Shown here piece after piece: positions 8,581-16,688 of a stretch of 64,000 nucleotides of DNA (position 1 is the first letter of the stretch; each line of letters begins with the position of its first letter). Under the pieces are notes generated by a model. The model ran no database searches and had not been told where the DNA came from. It saw only the letters and a program-made list of their open reading frames with translations. The DNA comes from Bacteroidales bacterium (lineage in GTDB: Bacteria > Bacteroidota > Bacteroidia > Bacteroidales > JAUNSR01). Made by a program: the position numbers and the translations under genes. The stretch spans positions 100,210 through 164,209 of the forward strand of contig JAUNSR010000002.1 of assembly GCA_030539115.1 (NCBI GenBank). The letters are read 5' to 3'.

Positions 8581-9252
8581 ATGAAAAGATTCTTTAAAAT
8601 AATAAAGATAGTTGTTGCTTTTTTCTTCATTTCTTCTCTTGCAGTTACAATCGCTTACAAGTATATTCCTGTATATATCACTCCATTGATGGTGATAAGA
8701 TATATAGAGCAGATTAACAACGGAGAAAAGCCGGTGATTCATCATAGTTGGGTGCCACTGAATAAAATATCTCCCAAGCTTCCTCTTGCCGTAGTAGCTT
8801 CGGAGGACAATCTTTTTATTGAACATTCAGGTTTTGACGTTGATGCAATAAAAAAAGCAGCTTCTAAGAAAAAGAAAAATAATCGCTTTAGAGGTGCAAG
8901 CACCATTTCTCAGCAGACAGCAAAGAATGTATTCCTTTGGCCCGGCTATTCATGGGTGAGAAAAGGTCTTGAGGTGTATTTTACTTTTCTTATTGAAAAA
9001 ATCTGGGGCAAACACAGAATTATGGAGGTATATTTAAATTCAATAGAGATGGGAAAGGGTATTTATGGCGCTCAGGAAGTTGCTGAAATTAATTTTAAGA
9101 CTTCGGCTTTAAAACTTAATGCATCTCAGTGTGCAATTATTGCAGCCACGTTGCCAAATCCTTTAAAATTTAATTCTGCAAAACCCTCTAAATATATGCT
9201 TGAACGTAAAGTGAAAATTCTTGATTTAATGGGAAAGGTTAGATATGAATGA
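8581..9252 (+). CDS. mtgA: Monofunctional peptidoglycan transglycosylase
   Basis: GT51-family glycosyltransferase that polymerises lipid II into glycan strands on the outer face of the inner membrane. One N-terminal anchor helix (residues 8-28) precedes the catalytic domain. Conserved blocks are seen: [13 protein letters not shown] with the catalytic Glu near residue 79, [16 protein letters not shown], and [20 protein letters not shown]. There is no transpeptidase domain, and 223 residues is normal for MtgA. The last 8 bases overlap lipB, so the two genes are probably co-transcribed and translationally coupled. Confidence 0.95.
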   Translation: MKRFFKIIKIVVAFFFISSLAVTIAYKYIPVYITPLMVIRYIEQINNGEKPVIHHSWVPLNKISPKLPLAVVASEDNLFIEHSGFDVDAIKKAASKKKKNNRFRGASTISQQTAKNVFLWPGYSWVRKGLEVYFTFLIEKIWGKHRIMEVYLNSIEMGKGIYGAQEVAEINFKTSALKLNASQCAIIAATLPNPLKFNSAKPSKYMLERKVKILDLMGKVRYE

Positions 9253-9940
9253 TAATGTTATAAAAAATCAGGAAATTCAATTTCTTGACTGGGGAAAGAT
9301 TAAGTATAATAAGGCGTGGCATAGTCAAAGAGAAATGTTTGATGAGAATGTAAGTCTAAAGTCTCAGAAAAAGAGGTCTTTCAATAAGTTTGTATTCTGT
9401 GAACACTATCCGGTCATTACTCTCGGAAAAAGCGGCCATAGGGATAACCTGCTTATAAACACCTCAATATTGGAGAAGAAAAATATTGAATATGTTGAAA
9501 TAGACAGAGGAGGAGACATTACTTTTCATGGTCCGGGGCAAATAGTAGGGTATCCCATATTTGATCTTGACAATTTTGATATGGGACTAAAAAAATATGT
9601 TTGGACAATCGAACAGATAATCATTAATGTACTTCTAACTTACGATATAAAAGCGGAGAGATCAATTGGAGCTTCAGGTGTATGGCTTGATGTTGGCACA
9701 CCAAAAGAGAGAAAAATTTGTGCTTTGGGAATAAAAAGCAGCAGATTTGTAACAATGCATGGGTTCGCTTTTAATGTTACGACAGACTTAAGCAACTTTT
9801 CATTGATCAATCCTTGCGGCTTTATAAATAAAGGTGTAACATCTATGGAAAAAGAACTTGGATACGCTCCTGATATTAATGAAGTGAAGAAGCGGATTAA
9901 AGAGCAGGTGTCAACACTATTTGTTCAGCCGTTACATTAA
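9245..9940 (+). CDS. lipB: Octanoyltransferase LipB
   Basis: Transfers octanoyl from ACP to lipoyl domains of 2-oxoacid dehydrogenases and the glycine cleavage H protein, the first step of endogenous lipoate synthesis. The family signature [18 protein letters not shown] is at residues 93-110. The catalytic lysine lies in [15 protein letters not shown] and the acyl-thioester Cys191 in INPCGF. The 231-residue length is normal. It starts inside the mtgA end and is followed by a strong hairpin. lipA is not in the window. Confidence 0.96.
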   Translation: MNDNVIKNQEIQFLDWGKIKYNKAWHSQREMFDENVSLKSQKKRSFNKFVFCEHYPVITLGKSGHRDNLLINTSILEKKNIEYVEIDRGGDITFHGPGQIVGYPIFDLDNFDMGLKKYVWTIEQIIINVLLTYDIKAERSIGASGVWLDVGTPKERKICALGIKSSRFVTMHGFAFNVTTDLSNFSLINPCGFINKGVTSMEKELGYAPDINEVKKRIKEQVSTLFVQPLH

Positions 9941-9949
9941 AAAAATAAC

Positions 9950-9988
9950 AAAGTCACACATCCTGAAATATTTCTGATGTGTGACTTT
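9950..9988. terminator. Bidirectional terminator between lipB and the DXS-like gene
   Basis: A 13-bp perfect stem, AAAGTCACACATC / GATGTGTGACTTT, with a 13-base AT-rich loop lies between two convergent genes. The flanking T-runs are weak on both sides. Confidence 0.75.
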
Positions 9989-10018
9989 AAAGATTAATAA
10001 AGGATTTATTTCTGCACT

Positions 10019-11779
10019 TTAAATAATAGTTCTTTTTATGTCATCGATAATCTGAGGAATGGTAAGTCGGTTTTCTTTCATCAACTCCTCTTCATCAAAT
10101 CTGTCGGCAAATTCTTTTTTAAGACCATAGTTGATCGTTTTAACATCGGTGTCGCCATAAAATCTGCTTATCTTCTCACCAAAACCACCATCTAAAACTC
10201 CGTCTTCAAGAGTTACAACAAGTTGATGATCGAATTTTAATTCATTCAACATATCCTTGTCTATCCCTGTGATGAATCTTGGATTTATCAAAGTGGCATT
10301 AATGTTCAATTCCTTTGAGATTTGGCTTTGAAGATTCTTGCCATGGTTGAACATAGAGCCAAGAGCAATAATAGCAATATCCTTACCTTCATTTACCTTT
10401 TTGTACTTGTTTAGATTGCTGTAATCTTGTTCAAAAATTTCATTCGAATAGCCGCAGCTGCCGTCAGGAACACGTATAGCCACCGGGTGAGATTTTTGAT
10501 TTATACCCCATGTTAGCATCGAAATATATTCTTCTACGCAAGTTGGAGCAAGATAAACCATGTTTGGTATATTGCTAATTAGCGGAATGTCAAAGAAACC
10601 GAGATGGGTCATGTCGTTCATTCCTCTAAAACCTCCCATAAAAACAGGCATAACTATTGGATTGTTGTTAATGCAAAGGTCCTGCGACAACTGATCATAG
10701 CATCTTTGAATAAAAGTGCTGTAAACGCCATAAACAGGAGTGGCACCGTTTGCTGCCATGCCCGAAGCGAAAGCAACGGCATGCTCTTCAGCGATGCCTA
10801 CATCGACAAATTGTTTTCCGGCTGCCTCTCTTTTTGATTTGGAGAATCCCATTACAGCGGGAGTGCCGGATGTGATGGCAACGATGTTTTTGTTTTCATT
10901 CATTTCAGAGAGAAGAAAATCGGCAGAAAGATTGCCATAATCTATCCAGTCGCCAAAATCAATATCGCTTTTGCCGGTGCTTAAACTGAAAGGCATCTTC
11001 CAATGATATTCCTCTTTGTTTGTCTCAGCCGGCTTGTAGCCTTTGCCTTTCAAAGTTACAATGTGCACAACGACAGGTTTTGATGAATCTTTTACCTTGG
11101 CAAAAGCTTCGATAAGTGATTCCAAATCGTTGCCGTCTTTTACAAAGAGATAATCCAAACCAAGGGCTTTGAAAAAATTGTTTGGACATTTACCTTCAGT
11201 TTCTCTCAATTCTTTAAGGTTGCTGTATAAACCTCCATGGTTTTCGGCAATTGACATGTCATTGTCGTTAACAACAATAATAAAATTGGAGCCCTGCTCA
11301 GAAGCATTGTTTAAACCCTCGTAAGCCTCGCCACCACTTAGTGAGCCGTCGCCTATAACTGCAATCACGTTGCCTTTTTCCTCTTTAACGTCTCTTGCTT
11401 TAGCCAAACCAAGGGCAAGACTCACCGATGTAGAGGTATGACCTACATTAAAAAAGTCGTGTTCACTCTCCTTGATGTTTGTGTAGCCACTCACAGCATC
11501 AAAATCGTCCGGATTGATGAACCCATCTTTTCTTCCGGTCAATATTTTGTGGGTGTAACTTTGATGAGAAACGTCATAAACAATTTTGTCAACAGGAGAG
11601 TTGAAAATATAATGAAGAGCAATAGTGGTTTCAACCATTCCAAGATTTGGACCTACATGACCTCCGTGGATACTTAATTTATTAAGAAGAATTTTCCTTA
11701 TCTCAGAAGAGAGAGTCTTAAGCTCATTTAGGCTTAACCTTTTCAGATCGGTGGGATTGTTTATTTTTTCGATATACAT
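10019..11779 (-). CDS. DXS-like thiamine-diphosphate transketolase-family enzyme
   Basis: A homologue of 1-deoxy-D-xylulose-5-phosphate synthase in transketolase architecture: N-terminal ThDP-binding domain (YDVSHQSYTHKILTGR, GDGSLSGGEAYEGLNNA), pyrimidine domain with the activating Glu331 in IAEEHAVAFASG, and C-terminal domain. At 586 residues it is shorter than typical DXS (about 620-640) because the loop after NDNDMSI is reduced. The DXS motif GADG(P/Q)TH reads GMNDMTH (386-392), and RYPRG reads RVPDG. The phosphate-binding Arg before GADG is not in register. It may therefore use a different acceptor, or be a second DXS isozyme. It is divergent from an AraC regulator. Confidence 0.85.
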   Translation of the reverse strand: MYIEKINNPTDLKRLSLNELKTLSSEIRKILLNKLSIHGGHVGPNLGMVETTIALHYIFNSPVDKIVYDVSHQSYTHKILTGRKDGFINPDDFDAVSGYTNIKESEHDFFNVGHTSTSVSLALGLAKARDVKEEKGNVIAVIGDGSLSGGEAYEGLNNASEQGSNFIIVVNDNDMSIAENHGGLYSNLKELRETEGKCPNNFFKALGLDYLFVKDGNDLESLIEAFAKVKDSSKPVVVHIVTLKGKGYKPAETNKEEYHWKMPFSLSTGKSDIDFGDWIDYGNLSADFLLSEMNENKNIVAITSGTPAVMGFSKSKREAAGKQFVDVGIAEEHAVAFASGMAANGATPVYGVYSTFIQRCYDQLSQDLCINNNPIVMPVFMGGFRGMNDMTHLGFFDIPLISNIPNMVYLAPTCVEEYISMLTWGINQKSHPVAIRVPDGSCGYSNEIFEQDYSNLNKYKKVNEGKDIAIIALGSMFNHGKNLQSQISKELNINATLINPRFITGIDKDMLNELKFDHQLVVTLEDGVLDGGFGEKISRFYGDTDVKTINYGLKKEFADRFDEEELMKENRLTIPQIIDDIKRTII

Positions 11780-11932
11780 TTCAATAAATAAATTAATGAT
11801 TAACCTTGTTTTGTCGATGTAAAATTAAAATCCAAGATCAAATATTCTATAATCCGGATTACTGAAAAATGTACCAATTTTACTTTATTTCATAAATGTG
11901 GAGTTGTATTAAAACTAAAATAATTACCTTAT

Positions 11933-11953
11933 TTATGGTTTTTATAACCATAA
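11933..11953. promoter_or_regulatory. Palindrome between the DXS-like and AraC genes
   Basis: TTATGGTT and AACCATAA form an 8-bp inverted repeat with a 5-base loop in the divergent intergenic region, about 45 bp upstream of the AraC -7 element. It is a plausible operator; the protein bound is inferred, not shown. Confidence 0.45.
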
Positions 11954-11998
11954 TTACATAAAAGGAAAATTAAAATAATGCGAAAACAAAAAAAGAGA

Positions 11999-12006
11999 TA
12001 CCTTTG
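11999..12006 (+). promoter_or_regulatory. -7 element of the AraC-family gene
   Basis: TACCTTTG matches TAnnTTTG 17 bp before the AraC start, implying a very short leader. A -33 TTG is not clear, as would fit an activator-dependent promoter. Confidence 0.5.
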
Positions 12007-12023
12007 ATAAAAACCGATGTATT

Positions 12024-12914
12024 ATGGATATAATTAATGCAGATGTCATAGAACAGTATAATGATATTTTTGGATTTGAAACAAAAAATCCACTTGTTGC
12101 CGTTGTCGAATTTCCATCGCCAAAGAGGGTGGAGCATTACAGAATGAATTTTGGCTTTTACTCTTTGTTTTTAAAAAATACAAAGGGATGTGTTATCAAT
12201 TATGGTAAAACAATTTATGATTTTGATGACGATACAGTGGTATGTTTCGCTCCAGGTCAGAATGTGGAAATAAGTTTAGTAGATGGAACAGAACCAAAAT
12301 CTATAGGTCTCCTGTTTCATCCTGATTTGCTTCACAGAATGCCTTTGGCACAGAAAATAAAGCAATATTCATACTTTTCTTATGAATCGAACGAGGCACT
12401 TCATTTGTCTGCCGAGGAGAGGATGATAATTGTTGATTGCATAAATAAGATCAGAAGGGAAATTGATAGACCGATAGATAAGTTCTCAAAAAGCCTTATA
12501 AATACTAATATAGAGCTTCTTTTGGATTACTGTATGCGCTTTTATGACCGTCAGTTTATTACAAGGGATGTGATCAACTATGATATACTCTCAAAGTTTG
12601 AGAACCTTATTGATGATTATCTAAACAGTGGCCTTACTGAGACTGTCGGTATTCCGACAGTAAAATATTTTGCAGATAAGGTTTGTTTGTCTCCAAACTA
12701 TTTTGGCGATCTCTTAAAAAAGGAAACAGGTCGCTCTGCTCAGGAATATATTCAGCAAAAAATGGTTTCTTTTGCAAAAGAAAGAGTCCTTGACCCATCA
12801 AAATCAATATCTCAAATCAGCGATTTATTAGGTTTTAAATACCCACAGCATTTTGTCAGATTCTTTAAAAGAAATGTTGGTCAAACACCAAGTGAATACA
12901 GAAATCTCAAATAA
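12024..12914 (+). CDS. AraC-family transcriptional regulator
   Basis: Cytoplasmic DNA-binding regulator of 296 residues. The C-terminal 95 residues hold two helix-turn-helix units: KYFADKVCLSPNYFGDLLKKE, and SISQISDLLGFKYPQHFVRFFK followed by the family end GQTPSEYR. The N-terminal 150 residues are a cupin-like ligand domain (beta-rich, residues 40-115) in the style of Bacteroidota AraC proteins. It is divergent from the DXS-like gene with a palindrome between them, so that gene is the first candidate target. The ligand is unknown. Confidence 0.92.
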   Translation: MDIINADVIEQYNDIFGFETKNPLVAVVEFPSPKRVEHYRMNFGFYSLFLKNTKGCVINYGKTIYDFDDDTVVCFAPGQNVEISLVDGTEPKSIGLLFHPDLLHRMPLAQKIKQYSYFSYESNEALHLSAEERMIIVDCINKIRREIDRPIDKFSKSLINTNIELLLDYCMRFYDRQFITRDVINYDILSKFENLIDDYLNSGLTETVGIPTVKYFADKVCLSPNYFGDLLKKETGRSAQEYIQQKMVSFAKERVLDPSKSISQISDLLGFKYPQHFVRFFKRNVGQTPSEYRNLK

Positions 12915-13098
12915 TTAAAGTGTTTGTTTTAAAAGAGTTTTTTTTGTCAATTTAACTGTGATACTTGTTGAAAATAATATGTCTCAAATCAATATCATAT
13001 CTCTTTTATTTTTGTATATTTTATGATATATTTGTCATATAACATCTTCTCTAAAGCTGATATATTTAAGTTTTGGAGTTGAACTAAATATAATTATT

Positions 13099-13941
13099 AT
13101 GGTAAGAATTGGTGATTTCAACAAGTTGGAAGTGCTAAAATCTTTAGATTTTGGAATTTATCTTGACGGAGGCAATGGCCTTGAAATACTTATGCCAAAG
13201 CGCTATGTTCCTCAGGAGACTCAGATTGGAGATTTTCTTGACTGCTTTGTTTATCTCGATTCCGAGGACCGTCTATTGGCGACAACTGAAAAACCCTATG
13301 CCAAGGTAGGAGAATTTGCCCTTTTAAGGGTTAATTCATCAAATCAAGTAGGCGCTTTTATGGACTGGGGCGTTTCTAAAGAACTGTTGGTCCCATTTAG
13401 AGAGCAGAAAGTTGCAATGGAGGAGGGCAGAAGTTATTTAATATATATTTATCTTGATGATGCGTCAAATAGACTTGCAGGCTCTGCAAAGCTTAACAAG
13501 TTTTTAGATAATACCCCTGCTATCTATGAGCCAAATCAAGAGGTTGACCTTATTATCATGAAAAAAACAGATATCGGTTATAAAGTTATTATTAATTCTC
13601 TTCATACCGGACTTATATATGATAATCAGATATTTACAAATGTTAATATAGGAGATAAGGTTAAAGGTTATATAAAAGAGATTAGAGAGGACGGCAAAAT
13701 TGACGTTATGCTTCAGCCTATGGGCTATGAAAAGGTTGTGGGCGATTTGGAACAAACAATTCTTCAAATGCTTGATGAGAATGAGGGGGCTCTTCCGTAT
13801 AATGATAAAACAGATCCTGACACTATTATGGCTGAATTTCATTGCAGCAAAAAGAATTTTAAAAAGGCAATCGGAGCTCTTTATAAAGAGCATGTTATTG
13901 AAATTTTGGACAATGGAATTAAATTGATTGGCGGGAAATAA
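13099..13941 (+). CDS. CvfB-type S1 RNA-binding protein
   Basis: A 280-residue protein with repeated S1-like OB folds (residues about 3-60, 67-135 and 145-215) and a C-terminal winged-helix segment (residues 222-278, TIMAEFHCSKKNFKKAIGALYK). This is the layout of CvfB/YitL, an RNA-binding regulator in Gram-positive bacteria that is also widespread in Bacteroidota. Motifs such as GDFLDCFVYLDSEDRLLAT and GAFMDWGVSKELLVP are typical. It is a single gene followed by a strong terminator. Confidence 0.9.
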   Translation: MVRIGDFNKLEVLKSLDFGIYLDGGNGLEILMPKRYVPQETQIGDFLDCFVYLDSEDRLLATTEKPYAKVGEFALLRVNSSNQVGAFMDWGVSKELLVPFREQKVAMEEGRSYLIYIYLDDASNRLAGSAKLNKFLDNTPAIYEPNQEVDLIIMKKTDIGYKVIINSLHTGLIYDNQIFTNVNIGDKVKGYIKEIREDGKIDVMLQPMGYEKVVGDLEQTILQMLDENEGALPYNDKTDPDTIMAEFHCSKKNFKKAIGALYKEHVIEILDNGIKLIGGK

Positions 13942-13972
13942 CAAAATTATTTTTTTTTAGATTTTATACATC

Positions 13973-14011
13973 AAACGTGCAAGGTTTATTATACTCTTTG
14001 CACGTTTTTTT
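13973..14011 (+). terminator. Terminator after the CvfB-type gene
   Basis: AAACGTGCAA / TTGCACGTTT stem with an AT-rich loop and a run of seven T bases. Confidence 0.88.
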
Positions 14012-14175
14012 ATTCTTAACTTGCTGATTTAGAAAAATATTTAAATAAACATATAACTAAAACTTTTCATAGATGTCATTGTTTTAAGATTGTAAGGTAA
14101 CCAAGGATAGCCGGAGTCTGAAGTGTCTTACAGGAGAGCAATTCAAATAAAGGTCTAACTTTAACCAGCTTAACT

Positions 14176-15225
14176 ATGAAACGTTTTACCATTCTTGCAG
14201 CTTTTGTTCTTCTCTGTTGTACACTCGTTTGGGGTCAAACGGAGATTAGTAAGCTGCAAAGTTTTTTGCAACAGCCTTCAGCAGATGGTGTAACCAATGC
14301 TGAAAAACTCGCTATCTCAGATTTGTCAAATCCTGCTATGTGGGCAGGTGTGACCTATAATGGGTCAAATGTAACTGCTATAAATTGGTCTGGAAAGAAA
14401 TTGGCGGGCGAACTTAATCTTTCCGGTTTTCAATTTCTTCAGAATGTGAACCTTTCAAAGAATTCAATCTCTTCTTTGGATATTCATAACTGTCCTATGT
14501 TGTTGAATCTTGATGTGAGCAAAAATAAACTTACAACTCTTAATATGTCGGAATGTCCGGCAATTGTCAAGGTCGATTGTGAGAAAAACCTGCTTTCCAA
14601 TTTGGTAATTTCCGATTCAACTTCAATTCAAAATTTAAACTGTTCTGATAATGATTTTGTATCACTTGATGTGCGTAACCAACCATCTCTTGTGACATTA
14701 AACTGTCAGGATGCACGTATTCAGGAATTGAGAGTTGAGGGATGTGCAAAACTTAAAAATCTTTATTGCGGCTACAATAAATTGACAACTATCATGATGG
14801 TTGGCACAGATGCCCTTGAATATATCAGCTGCGTTGGCAATAGAATCGATAAACTTATCCTATCTGACGCTCCAAGTCTTCAGAGTATGATGTGCGGAGG
14901 TAACAATATGACGCAATTGGCTATATTAAACTGCCCAAGTTTTTTAACTCTCGATGCTTCCGGTAACTTGCTTACCTCTCTTAATATGACAAATACAATG
15001 AATATTATGAGAGTTGATGTTTCTTGGAATAGATTGACTCAACTTGATTTAAGCAATAGAACAATGCTTTATAGAGTTGTTTGTAACCAAAATCAACTTC
15101 AGATGCTTGATTTGACATTCTGCCCTAATCTTACCTATTTAAATTGCGCAGACAATCAAATTACAGATATGAGATTGGTTGGTGACCAAAACTTAAGGGT
15201 ATTTATCTGCGGAGGTCAGTATTAA
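14176..15225 (+). CDS. Exported leucine-rich-repeat protein
   Basis: The signal peptide spans residues 1-20 (cleavage near LVWG-Q). A cap of about 65 residues contains WAGVTYNGSNVTAINW, similar to LRR N-caps. Residues 88-339 are twelve consecutive LRR units of exactly 21 residues with no insertion, closed by a 10-residue half unit. The consensus is LxxLxCxxNxLxxLdlsxxps, and nine units have Cys at position 6. The LxL and N positions make the usual concave beta sheet. There is no lipobox, LPXTG or type IX sorting domain, so it is probably periplasmic or released. Its function is unknown; such LRR proteins usually bind protein ligands. Confidence 0.88.
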   Translation: MKRFTILAAFVLLCCTLVWGQTEISKLQSFLQQPSADGVTNAEKLAISDLSNPAMWAGVTYNGSNVTAINWSGKKLAGELNLSGFQFLQNVNLSKNSISSLDIHNCPMLLNLDVSKNKLTTLNMSECPAIVKVDCEKNLLSNLVISDSTSIQNLNCSDNDFVSLDVRNQPSLVTLNCQDARIQELRVEGCAKLKNLYCGYNKLTTIMMVGTDALEYISCVGNRIDKLILSDAPSLQSMMCGGNNMTQLAILNCPSFLTLDASGNLLTSLNMTNTMNIMRVDVSWNRLTQLDLSNRTMLYRVVCNQNQLQMLDLTFCPNLTYLNCADNQITDMRLVGDQNLRVFICGGQY

Positions 15226-15346
15226 AAAGTTTTGTTTGAAAAATATATTTTAAGAAATGATTTTTTTTGTGACAGCATTTGTTAAAGTCGTTGTTCTTTT
15301 ATGTAACATCAGTGAAATGCTGTTATAAAACGATAGGCTTTTTTTT

Positions 15347-15379
15347 AAGAGGGTGGAGTTGTTCTTACCCTCTTTTTTT
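15347..15379 (+). terminator. Terminator after the LRR gene
   Basis: AAGAGGGT / ACCCTCTT stem with a 12-base loop and T-run, about 120 bp after the LRR stop. Confidence 0.8.
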
Positions 15380-15556
15380 GTAATTAATGTTTTTTGAAAT
15401 ATTTATTAAATAGAATTATTTTTGTTTGATGGAAGAATATTTTTGTTTGATAAAAGAATGATGTTATTTGTTAAAAAATGAAGACCGATTGGTGGAAAAA
15501 TGATGCAATTTTGCTATTATTTATTGCTGAAAAATAATATAAAATAGAAAAATTTA

Positions 15557-15783
15557 TATATTTGCCAAATGATGGTGTTTTAATATGTTTTTAAAATGTG
15601 TCATGAATTTTTCAATTATTGTATTATAATTTGATTTTAATAAAAAAACATAAGATAATGAATATGTTTAATGTGAATAATGAATATTGGTGGAACTCAT
15701 TTTATAAAAATGAGTAGATAGTTCATATACATATATTCTCAAAAATATTATAGGCTGTCGTACTCCTTTCGACAGCCTTTTTT
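15557..15783 (+). ncRNA. Orphan small transcription unit with a 19-codon ORF
   Basis: Between the LRR terminator and trpG lie a TATATTTG -7 element (15557-15564) and a strong hairpin AGGCTGTCG / CGACAGCCT with T-run (15752-15783), with no gene between them. The implied RNA is about 210 nt. It contains a 19-codon ORF at 15658-15717 (MNMFNVNNEYWWNSFYKNE), whose 3' end is itself a hairpin (CTCATTTT / AAAATGAG). It could be a small RNA, a microprotein gene or an attenuating leader of trpG. No good -33 element is seen. Confidence 0.4.
15752..15783 (+). terminator. Terminator upstream of trpG
   Basis: A 9-bp GC-rich stem AGGCTGTCG / CGACAGCCT, a 9-base loop and six T bases. It lies 140 bp before trpG and not directly after a gene. 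Confidence 0.88.
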
Positions 15784-15925
15784 AATGTCTTGCGAATTAG
15801 TAGTAAATAAATAATTAAAAACGTTTTTTGTTCCTTCCGTTTCTCTTTTTATATGTAGTAAAAGGTGAAATAAAAATAAGTTTTGAGAAATAAAGAGTAA
15901 AATATTAATTTAATGAAATCGCGAT

Positions 15926-16495
15926 ATGAAAATTTTAATGCTTGATAACTATGATTCTTTTACATACAACATAGTTCATATAATTAAAGAGCTGGGTTAT
16001 TTGGATGTTGATGTAGTTAGAAATGATAAAATAACACTTGAAGAGGTGGAAAAATATGACAAAATTGTTCTTTCTCCCGGTCCTGGAATCCCTTCTGAGG
16101 CAGGATTGCTGCTTCCAATCATAAAAGAATACTATAAGAGCAAAAGTATTTTGGGAATATGCCTTGGACATCAGGCAATCGGTGAGGCTTTTGGCTCATC
16201 TCTTGAAAATCTTAAAGATGTCTATCATGGTGTTAGCTCAAAGATCTATTTTAAAGAAAAAGATTATATTTTTGATGGAATAGAGACCCCATTTGAAGTG
16301 GGAAGGTATCATTCTTGGGTTATTTCCAAAGACTCTCTTCCTGAATCGCTTGTATTGACATCTATAGATGAAAACAATGAGATAATGAGCATAAAGGCAA
16401 AAGACTATGATGTTCATGGCGTTCAGTTTCATCCCGAGTCAGTTTTAACGCCGCAAGGAAAAAAAATCATTTCCAATTTTCTATCAAAAAAATAG
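15926..16495 (+). CDS. Glutamine amidotransferase of anthranilate/aminodeoxychorismate synthase
   Basis: Class I glutaminase subunit that supplies ammonia to TrpE (tryptophan) or PabB (folate). Motifs: MLDNYDSFTYN at 5-15, SPGPGIP at 50-56, nucleophile Cys79 in GICLGHQAIGE, and VQFHPES near 168-174 with the catalytic His and Glu. The 189-residue length is normal. No trpE, pabB or other trp gene adjoins it, so TrpG and PabA cannot be told apart and it may serve both. Confidence 0.93.
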   Translation: MKILMLDNYDSFTYNIVHIIKELGYLDVDVVRNDKITLEEVEKYDKIVLSPGPGIPSEAGLLLPIIKEYYKSKSILGICLGHQAIGEAFGSSLENLKDVYHGVSSKIYFKEKDYIFDGIETPFEVGRYHSWVISKDSLPESLVLTSIDENNEIMSIKAKDYDVHGVQFHPESVLTPQGKKIISNFLSKK

Positions 16496-16642
16496 CCCAA
16501 TAATAAATTTACACCTCTTGTAAAAAATTTAATTTTTTCAAATTTGATTGATGTAATAAAAAAACTTCAATAAATTATGTTTACAAAATGTTATACAAGA
16601 GTTTGTATTAATAATAATTCGTGATATATGTTTTTAAAATAT

Positions 16643-16650
16643 TACTTTTG
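16643..16650 (+). promoter_or_regulatory. -7 element of valS
   Basis: TACTTTTG matches TAnnTTTG 39 bp before valS. The best upstream TTTG (16602-16605) is too far away, so only the -7 box is supported. Confidence 0.45.
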
Positions 16651-16688
16651 CAGGATATTTTAGAATAAAGTTAAAAACATCATATTTT

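Noticed and set aside
15658..15783. Classical tryptophan attenuator before trpG
   Set aside because: The leader ORF has two Trp codons, but no upstream segment complementary to the terminator arm AGGCTGTCG was found, so it is kept only as a hypothesis in the findings.
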